From an uncultured Actinotalea sp. (GTDB taxonomy: Bacteria; Actinomycetota; Actinomycetes; Actinomycetales; Cellulomonadaceae), in NCBI RefSeq assembly GCF_946885855.1, contig NZ_CAMPHH010000107.1, forward strand, positions 1-10,685: a DNA stretch of 10,685 nt. Direction: 5' to 3'. Under the pieces are notes generated by a model that saw only the letters and a program-made list of their open reading frames with translations, did not search any database and had not been told where the DNA came from. This document shows positions 5,900 through 10,685 of the stretch, in pieces. Position 1 is the first letter of the stretch; each line of letters starts with the position of its first letter. Both the position numbers and the translations under genes were made by a program.

Positions 5900-6448
5900 G
5901 TGCGGATCTACACCAAGGCGGGCGACGACGGGAGCACGGGGCTGTTCCTGGGCAGCAGGGTCCCGAAGTCCGACGTGCTCGTCGATGCCTACGGCGACGT
6001 GGACGAGGCGGTGTCGGTGCTGGGGGTCGCCCGGTCGCTGTCCACCGACGAGCGTCTCGCCGGGATCCTCCTCGAGCGCCAGCGTGAGCTCTTCGTCGCT
6101 GCCGCGGACCTCGCGACGAACCCGGCCCACCGCGACCGCCTGCGGCCCGGGGTCTCGCAGGTCACCGAGGAGATGGTGGAGGGCGTCGAGGCCCTCATCG
6201 ACACGCTGGTCGCCGAGCGGCCGCTGCGGCCGGTGTTCATCGTGCCGGGCGCCACGCCGTCCTCCGCTGCCGTGGACCACGCACGGACGGTCGTCCGCCG
6301 TGCCGAGCGGCACGTCGTGCAGGCCCACGAGGCCGGCCACGAGATCAGCCCGCTCGTCCTGCGATACCTCAACCGGCTGTCGGACCTGCTGTTCGTCGTC
6401 GCCCGCCACGCGGCGGGTGACGCGGAGGAGCCGGCGAGCCACGACTGA
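5900..6448 (+). CDS. pduO: PduO-type ATP:cob(I)alamin adenosyltransferase
   Basis: Transfers adenosyl from ATP to cob(I)alamin, making adenosylcobalamin in the cytosol; family members are trimers of four-helix bundles. The 182-residue length is typical. Motifs are the ATP-binding N-terminal YTKAGDDGSTGL (4-15), YGDVDE (31-36), FIVPGATPSSAAVDHART (113-130), RRAER (133-137) and YLNRLSDLLFVVAR (156-169). These match the MMAB/PduO family, whose conserved Arg and Asp residues lie in the last two motifs. YGDVDE is followed by AVS where LNS is more usual, a minor change. The GTG at 5900 has an excellent ribosome site (AGGAGG, 5889-5894) with five bases of spacing. It is divergent from the riboswitch-controlled uptake operon and would activate imported corrinoid for NrdJ. 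I see no B12 riboswitch in its own sense leader. Confidence 0.93.
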   Translation: MRIYTKAGDDGSTGLFLGSRVPKSDVLVDAYGDVDEAVSVLGVARSLSTDERLAGILLERQRELFVAAADLATNPAHRDRLRPGVSQVTEEMVEGVEALIDTLVAERPLRPVFIVPGATPSSAAVDHARTVVRRAERHVVQAHEAGHEISPLVLRYLNRLSDLLFVVARHAAGDAEEPASHD

Positions 6449-6452
6449 GGTC

Positions 6453-6476
6453 TAGAGTTCGCCCCCGGCAGGGGCG
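6453..6476 (+). promoter_or_regulatory. Hairpin and -10-like element between pduO and the PilZ gene
   Basis: TAGAGT (6453-6458) fits the TANNNT -10 pattern. It is directly followed by a perfect hairpin CGCCCC-CGGCA-GGGGCG (6460-6476). The hairpin begins 12 bases after the pduO stop and has no U-tract. It could end pduO transcription weakly or be a 5' structure of the PilZ mRNA. Neither reading is firm. Confidence 0.3.
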
Positions 6477-6540
6477 TGCCGCGGGGTGACGCCGGGGACG
6501 TGGCAGGTGACCGCGAGGGTGCGGAGAGGCAGGGCGGGCT

Positions 6541-7167
6541 GTGGCGCACGAGCTGGACCGGTGCCGGGTGTACGGCGTCGACGAGGAGGAGCTCCTCGCG
6601 GACGGATTCGTGCGGGAGCAGGACGACGACGCGCTCCTGGTCGAGGCCGAGCACTTCAGCGGACGCTGGCTCGGGGCCGGTGACCCGGTCGTGGTCCACG
6701 TCCTCAGCTCCGTGCAGGGTGAGTGCGTCTACGACGGCGCGGTGACGTGGAGCGAGGCGCGACGCATCGGCGTCGGCGGGTTGCAGCTGCGCGAACGGGT
6801 CCAGAAGCGGGCAGCCGTGCGCGTCCCGGTCGACCTGCCGCACCGGATCGCCGAGCGCGTCGTCGGGACGGTGCCGGAGCCGCTCGAGGAGCCGATGGAC
6901 ATCGTGGTGCTGGACGTCAGCGCCTACGGCCTGCGCTTCCGTTCCCGGCAGGAGCTCGAGCCGGGGACGCGGCTCGCGCTGACGCTCGCGGGACCCCGGC
7001 AACCTCTGGACCTGGTCCTGGAGGTCGTGCGTGTCCAGGAGCTGCGGGGCGACCACGCCCACGGGTGCCGGTTCGTCGGCACGGACGAGCGGACGACCGA
7101 CGACCTCTTCTCGTTCGTGCTCGACGAGCAGCGTCGCCAGCTCGCGGAACGCCGCGACGCCCGCTGA
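6541..7167 (+). CDS. PilZ-domain protein, probable c-di-GMP receptor
   Basis: A 208-residue soluble protein with no signal peptide or membrane segment. The PilZ domain occupies about residues 88-200. It carries both halves of the c-di-GMP binding signature, RxxxR as RAAVR (90-94) and (D/N)xSxxG as DVSAYG (125-130). The N-terminal part (about 1-85) looks like a YcgR-type beta domain, but this is a weak visual likeness. PilZ proteins pass c-di-GMP levels to motility, exopolysaccharide or other outputs; the target here is unknown. The GTG start at 6541 begins MAHEL and has only a modest purine-rich region (GGCAGGGCGGG) upstream; no in-frame upstream start looked better. It lies 92 bases after pduO on the same strand, possibly co-transcribed by read-through. 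No flagellar or cellulose genes are in view. Confidence 0.87.
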   Translation: MAHELDRCRVYGVDEEELLADGFVREQDDDALLVEAEHFSGRWLGAGDPVVVHVLSSVQGECVYDGAVTWSEARRIGVGGLQLRERVQKRAAVRVPVDLPHRIAERVVGTVPEPLEEPMDIVVLDVSAYGLRFRSRQELEPGTRLALTLAGPRQPLDLVLEVVRVQELRGDHAHGCRFVGTDERTTDDLFSFVLDEQRRQLAERRDAR

Positions 7168-7174
7168 CGTTGCA

Positions 7175-7192
7175 CGAGGACGACGGTCCTCG
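7175..7192 (+). terminator. Candidate terminator hairpin after the PilZ gene
   Basis: A perfect 7-bp stem CGAGGAC / GTCCTCG with a GACG loop starts 8 bases after the PilZ stop codon. No U-tract follows, so it may be a U-less actinobacterial type, or only an mRNA 3' stabiliser. Confidence 0.4.
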
Positions 7193-7286
7193 GCGCCCGT
7201 GGTCGCCCGGCACCGGCACGCCGGCCCTCGGCATCGGCTCCTGTGAGCCGGCGCGGACGGCGGCGTCACGGCGCCTGCGCCCGACG

Positions 7287-7292
7287 TATCCT
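7287..7292 (+). promoter_or_regulatory. Candidate -10 element for the DUF3105-DUF305 operon
   Basis: TATCCT, preceded by GACG, fits the actinobacterial -10 pattern and would start RNA near 7299, giving a leader of about 57 bases. The -35 region is not recognisable. It lies in the 188-base gap after the PilZ gene, where nothing else stands out. Confidence 0.4.
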
Positions 7293-7355
7293 GCCGGGGC
7301 CGTCGAGCCAGGTCGGCGCGGCGTGCCCGACGACGGACACACGAGGGAGGCCCCG

Positions 7356-7991
7356 GTGGGTGCATCGAAGCGCGAGGCGGCGGACGAGCGCCGCGAGCGG
7401 CTCGCGAAGGTCCAGGCCGAGCAGCAGCGCGCGGAGCGCCGTCGCACGCTGCTCGTCGTCGGGGTCGTCACCGCGGTCGTCCTGGCGCTGGCGGTCCCCG
7501 TCGGCATCTTCTTCGCCCGGGAGCTGCAGACCCAGAACGAGATCGAGGCTCGGGCCCAGGCCGACATCGAGGGCGTGGCGGAGTTCGAGGTGACGGCCCT
7601 GCACACCGAGGAGCCGGTCGACTACGACCTCCTGCCCCCCGCCGGCGGTGACCACCACCCCGTGTGGCAGAACTGCGGCTTCTACGACGCACCGGTCGTC
7701 GACGAGCACGCCGTCCACTCGCTCGAGCACGGTGCCGTGTGGATCACCTACGACCCGGAGCTCGAGGCCGCTCAGGTGGACCGCCTGCGCGAGCTGAGCA
7801 CGGCGAACCCGTACCTCCTCGTGAGCCCGTTCGAGGGCATGGACAGCCCGCTCACGCTCAGCGCCTGGGGCGTCCAGCTCCAGGTCGACTCGGTCGACGA
7901 CGAGCGTCTCGAGCCCTTCCTGGTCAAGTACATCCAGGGCCCGCAGACGCCCGAGCCCGGCGCCTCCTGCTTCGGCGGGGTCGGGGCGTGA
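7356..7991 (+). CDS. DUF3105-family membrane-anchored protein
   Basis: A 211-residue protein with a highly charged cytosolic N-terminus (1-30, rich in Arg, Glu, Lys) and one membrane helix (31-54). An extracellular domain follows. The domain carries the DUF3105 pattern: GGDHHPVWQNCGFY (97-110), then H118, H121 and LEHG (123-126), then a beta-rich section with NPYLLVSPF (151-159). The clustered His residues, with C107 and C205, suggest metal binding, but no function is established for the family. The GTG start at 7356 has GGGAGG five bases upstream; the open frame extends further back without a comparable start. Its stop overlaps the start of the DUF305 gene, so the two are coupled and probably act together. 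Confidence 0.88.
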   Translation: MGASKREAADERRERLAKVQAEQQRAERRRTLLVVGVVTAVVLALAVPVGIFFARELQTQNEIEARAQADIEGVAEFEVTALHTEEPVDYDLLPPAGGDHHPVWQNCGFYDAPVVDEHAVHSLEHGAVWITYDPELEAAQVDRLRELSTANPYLLVSPFEGMDSPLTLSAWGVQLQVDSVDDERLEPFLVKYIQGPQTPEPGASCFGGVGA

Positions 7992-8650
7992 CGACGGCCG
8001 CCCCGGGAGCGGGGCGGCGCACCGTCCCCGTCGCGGCGGCGGTGGTCCTCACGGGCGTCATCGGTGCCCTGCTCGGGGCGCTCGTGGCCGGCCTGCTGCT
8101 GCGCCCGTCAGCGCCGGCCGCGACGTCGGTCGACGCGGGGTTCGCCCGCGAGATGCAGGTGCACCACGGCCAGGCCGTCCAGATGGCGGTGCTCGTCCGC
8201 GAGCGCAGCGACGACCCCGCCGTCCGGTCCCTCGCGCTGGACATCCTGCTGACCCAGCAGAACCAGCAGGGTCAGATGGCGGGGTGGCTCCAGGTGTGGG
8301 GGCTCTCCCAGACGGCGGCGGGTCCGCCCATGCAGTGGATGGCGGACCACTCCGCCCACGGCGGCGGGGCTGACGGCACGGAGCCGCCGACGCAGATGCC
8401 CGGCCTGGTGACGCCGGAGCAGCTCCAGCGGCTCGAGGAGGCGGATGGACCCGAGGCCGACCGCCTCTTCCTCGCGCTCATGATCCCGCACCACGAGGGC
8501 GGCGTGGAGATGGCGGAGTACGCGGCGACCGAGGCGACGACCCCTGCCGTCCGGCGGCTGGCGTCCTCGATCGTCGCCGCCCAGGAGGCTGAGATCCTCC
8601 TGCTGGAGGACATGCTCGCCGAGCGGGGAGGGGCGCCCGCGGACCTGTGA
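7988..8650 (+). CDS. DUF305-family membrane-anchored protein (ferritin-like four-helix, possible metal binder)
   Basis: A 220-residue protein. An uncleaved signal anchor or signal peptide (13-38) precedes an extracytoplasmic domain with two DUF305 repeats. Each is marked by a His-His pair: MQVHHGQAVQMA (56-67) and MIPHHEGGVEMAEYA (165-179). Between them is a Met/His-rich stretch, MQWMADHSAH (115-124). DUF305 proteins are helical, and a cyanobacterial member (CopM) binds copper, so periplasmic-side copper handling is plausible here. The GTG at 7988 overlaps the previous stop in a GTGA. The His-His and Met-rich pattern supports metal binding but not which metal. Confidence 0.9.
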   Translation: MTTAAPGAGRRTVPVAAAVVLTGVIGALLGALVAGLLLRPSAPAATSVDAGFAREMQVHHGQAVQMAVLVRERSDDPAVRSLALDILLTQQNQQGQMAGWLQVWGLSQTAAGPPMQWMADHSAHGGGADGTEPPTQMPGLVTPEQLQRLEEADGPEADRLFLALMIPHHEGGVEMAEYAATEATTPAVRRLASSIVAAQEAEILLLEDMLAERGGAPADL

Positions 8651-8678
8651 CCCGATCGGTCGCATCCGTGCGGGTCAC
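8647..8678. terminator. Candidate bidirectional terminator hairpin
   Basis: A perfect 8-bp inverted repeat GTGACCCG (8647-8654) / CGGGTCAC (8671-8678) with a 16-base loop overlaps the DUF305 stop codon. It lies in the gap between convergent genes, where a shared terminator is expected. No U-tract follows on either strand. Confidence 0.35.
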
Positions 8679-8707
8679 GTCGGCGCGGGTCAGGCGTCGT
8701 CGTCGGT

Positions 8708-8735
8708 GCCGACCTCGCGCCGACCTCGCGCCGAC
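8708..8735. repeat. 11-bp tandem repeat, 2.5 copies
   Basis: GCCGACCTCGC occurs at 8708-8718 and 8719-8729, followed by a partial copy GCCGAC (8730-8735). It lies between the convergent DUF305 and helicase genes and has no evident function. Confidence 0.75.
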
Positions 8736-8772
8736 GGCAGCGCCGCGCCCGGGCAGGCTCAGCGGGCAGCGA

Positions 8773-10617
8773 TCAGCGGTGGCGTGGCTTGCGCGGCCGA
8801 TCGTCCGGCCGGCCCGCGAGCTCGGCACCGCGCGCCGGACGGTCCTGGCCGCGCCCCGGCACCGTCCGGCCGGCGTGCTTGCGGTCTCCCGCCCGACGCG
8901 GCGTCCGGGGCTCGTGGTGGTGCGTCCCGGGGTGGGAGGTCGCGGCCGCAGCCGAGCGCCCCGGCCGGCCCTCGTCGACGCGGATCCGCAGGGGCTGACC
9001 GGCGACACGCGCAGCGGCGATGCGCCGGAGGGTCTCCTCGCCCAGCGCCGCGCTGATCTCCACGAGCGTGAAGCCGGAGAAGATGTCGATCTTCCCGATG
9101 TCGCGACCGGTCAGACCACCCTCGCCGGTGAGGGCGCCGACGACGGCCTCGGGACGGACCCCGTGCCGGTGCCCGACCGCCAGGCGGTAGCGGGTGCCGG
9201 CGTCGGGCGCGAAGTCGGCCTGGACGACCTCAGGCTCCTCCTCGACGGTCGTGCGGTCGTCGCCGACGGCGAGCGCCGCCAGCGCCGCAGCCACGTCGAG
9301 CAGGTCCATGCCGGACTCCTCGACGTGCGCCTGGAGCGCGGTGCGGTACAGCTCGGTGCGGCCCGCCTCGTGGCGCTCGGGCGTCCGGGCGAGGAGGCGC
9401 TCGATGCGGTGCCGCGAGACGTCCGCCGGCGTGGGGAGCGTGACCTCCTCCAGGCGCTGCCGGGTGGTCCGCTCGATGGCGCGGAGCTTGTGGCGCTCCT
9501 TCGGGGTGACGAAGGTCACCGCCCGGCCCTCCCGGCCCGCGCGGCCGGTCCGGCCGATCCGGTGCACGTACGCCTCGGGCTCCCCGGGGACGTCGAAGTT
9601 GACCACGAGCCCGACGCGCTCGACGTCCAGGCCCCGCGCGGCGACGTCCGTCGCCACGAGCGTGTCCAGCGCACCGCTGCGGAGGCGGTCGATGATCTTC
9701 TCGCGGTCCTTCTGGGCGACGTCGCCAGAGATCGTGGCCGCGGACAGGCCGCGGGCGACGAGCGCGAGCCCGACCTCCTCCGCGGCGCTGCGCGTCCGGG
9801 TGAAGACGATCGACGCGCCCGCGTCGGCCGTGGCCAGCACGCGCGCCAGGGCGCCGATCTTGTGGCGGTAGGGCACCACGGCGTAGGTCTGCTGGACGGC
9901 GGTGACGGTCGAGGCCTGGCGGTCCACGGCCACGCGGACCGGGTCGACGAGGTGCTGCGACGCGACGGCGACGATCGCCGGGGGCATCGTCGCCGAGAAC
10001 AGCGCGACCTGGCGGCGCTGCGGGGCGGCGCCGAAGATGCGCTCGACGTCCTCGGCGAAGCCCATGCGCAGCATCTCGTCCGCCTCGTCCAGGACGAGCA
10101 TCCGGACGGCGTCGAGGGTCAGCGTGCCGCGGTCCAGGTGGTCCATGACGCGTCCTGGCGTCCCGACGACGACCTGGGCGCCGCCCGCCAGGGCGCGCTG
10201 CTGCGGCAGGAACGGGGCGCCCCCGTACACGGCGACCACCCGCACGCCGGGGGTACGGCGCGCGAAGCCGGTGAGCGCCTCGGCCACCTGCTGGGCGAGC
10301 TCGCGCGTCGGCGCCAGGACCAGCGCCTGCACGGCCGGCGTCGCAGGGTCGACGGCCGCGAGGAGGGGCAGGCCGAACGCGGCCGTCTTGCCCGTGCCGG
10401 TCTGCGCGACCCCGGTGACGTCCCGGCCCGCCAGCAGCGTCGGGATGACGGCCGCCTGGATGGGCGTGGGCCGGGTGAAGCCGAGGTCGAGCACTGCCTG
10501 CAGGAGCGTGTCCGGCAGGCCGAGGTCGACGAGGTCGGGGAGCCGCTCGCCGGAGTCCGTCGAGGCGTCCGGGGCGTCGGCCGAGGCGGCCGTCTCGTGC
10601 TGGAGGGGCGAAGGCAT
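8773..10617 (-). CDS. deaD: DEAD-box ATP-dependent RNA helicase, DeaD/CsdA type
   Basis: Unwinds RNA duplexes using ATP; relatives act in ribosome assembly, mRNA turnover and cold adaptation. The 614 residues show all core motifs in order: Q motif TPIQ (51-54), Walker A AQTGTGKT (71-78), PTRELAQQ (103-110), TPGR (153-156), DEAD (177-180), SAT (208-210), VFTRTR (271-276), VATDVAARGLD (321-331) and HRIGRTGR (352-359). A DbpA-type RNA-binding domain follows (about 474-548), then a basic, disordered, Arg/His/Pro-rich tail (549-614) probably aiding RNA contact. The ATG at 10617 is the only good candidate; its ribosome site is weak. Upstream sequence is out of frame or not protein-like. It converges on the DUF305 gene and stands alone. 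Confidence 0.95.
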   Translation of the reverse strand: MPSPLQHETAASADAPDASTDSGERLPDLVDLGLPDTLLQAVLDLGFTRPTPIQAAVIPTLLAGRDVTGVAQTGTGKTAAFGLPLLAAVDPATPAVQALVLAPTRELAQQVAEALTGFARRTPGVRVVAVYGGAPFLPQQRALAGGAQVVVGTPGRVMDHLDRGTLTLDAVRMLVLDEADEMLRMGFAEDVERIFGAAPQRRQVALFSATMPPAIVAVASQHLVDPVRVAVDRQASTVTAVQQTYAVVPYRHKIGALARVLATADAGASIVFTRTRSAAEEVGLALVARGLSAATISGDVAQKDREKIIDRLRSGALDTLVATDVAARGLDVERVGLVVNFDVPGEPEAYVHRIGRTGRAGREGRAVTFVTPKERHKLRAIERTTRQRLEEVTLPTPADVSRHRIERLLARTPERHEAGRTELYRTALQAHVEESGMDLLDVAAALAALAVGDDRTTVEEEPEVVQADFAPDAGTRYRLAVGHRHGVRPEAVVGALTGEGGLTGRDIGKIDIFSGFTLVEISAALGEETLRRIAAARVAGQPLRIRVDEGRPGRSAAAATSHPGTHHHEPRTPRRAGDRKHAGRTVPGRGQDRPARGAELAGRPDDRPRKPRHR

Positions 10618-10674
10618 GAAGGGATCCGGTTCCGGTCGTGGGGGGCGGAGCGCCGGGCACGACGCGAGCGTCTC

Positions 10675-10680
10675 AGTCTA
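10675..10680 (-). promoter_or_regulatory. Candidate -10 element of the helicase gene
   Basis: TAGACT on the minus strand fits the TANNNT pattern and would start RNA near 10668, leaving a leader of about 50 bases. The -35 region lies outside the window. Confidence 0.4.
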
Positions 10681-10685
10681 CGGGG

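Noticed and set aside
8651..8772. A small gene or CRISPR-like array in the convergent gap
   Set aside because: The 11-bp tandem repeat has no spacers and is too short; no start with a ribosome site and plausible product was seen.
8773..10660. Alternative minus-strand frame of about 476 residues over the helicase gene
   Set aside because: It is an Arg/Pro/Gly-rich shadow; the helicase frame contains every DEAD-box motif.

Overview
The window is a GC-rich chromosomal segment from a high-GC actinobacterium. Codons end mostly in G or C, GTG starts are common, translationally coupled genes overlap by 4 bases, and -10-like elements have the form TANNNT. The protein set (class II ribonucleotide reductase, PilZ protein, DUF3105/DUF305 pair, DeaD-type helicase) would suit a Cellulomonas-like Micrococcales member, but that taxonomic guess is inference. 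No mobile element, tRNA, rRNA or CRISPR array was seen.

Layout. (1) 1-761, minus strand: N-terminal part of the adenosylcobalamin-dependent ribonucleotide reductase NrdJ, running off the left edge. (2) 762-1150: control region with a strong NrdR-box match, a weaker second box 31 bp away, an actinobacterial DnaA box in a nested inverted repeat, and a U-tract terminator closing the next operon. (3) 1151-5572, minus strand: a four-gene operon for a surface protein and a complete ECF transporter (T component, fused double ATPase, S component). It is preceded by a cobalamin riboswitch at about 5703-5816 and a structured leader. (4) 5900-6448, plus strand: PduO-type cob(I)alamin adenosyltransferase. 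(5) 6541-7167, plus: PilZ-domain protein. (6) 7356-8650, plus: overlapping DUF3105 and DUF305 membrane-anchored proteins. (7) 8773-10617, minus: DeaD/CsdA-type DEAD-box RNA helicase with its promoter at the right edge.

How the genes fit together. Positions 1-6448 read as a cobalamin locus. A riboswitch-controlled uptake system (surface protein plus ECF transporter) would capture and import a corrinoid, PduO would convert it to adenosylcobalamin, and NrdJ would use that cofactor to make deoxyribonucleotides. The riboswitch lets cobalamin repress its own import. The nrdJ promoter instead carries signals for nucleotide status (NrdR) and possibly replication (DnaA). The most interesting points are the surface protein as a candidate extracellular corrinoid-binding component and the compact NrdR/DnaA control region. 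The right-hand part, from the PilZ gene onward, looks like ordinary accessory and housekeeping genes.
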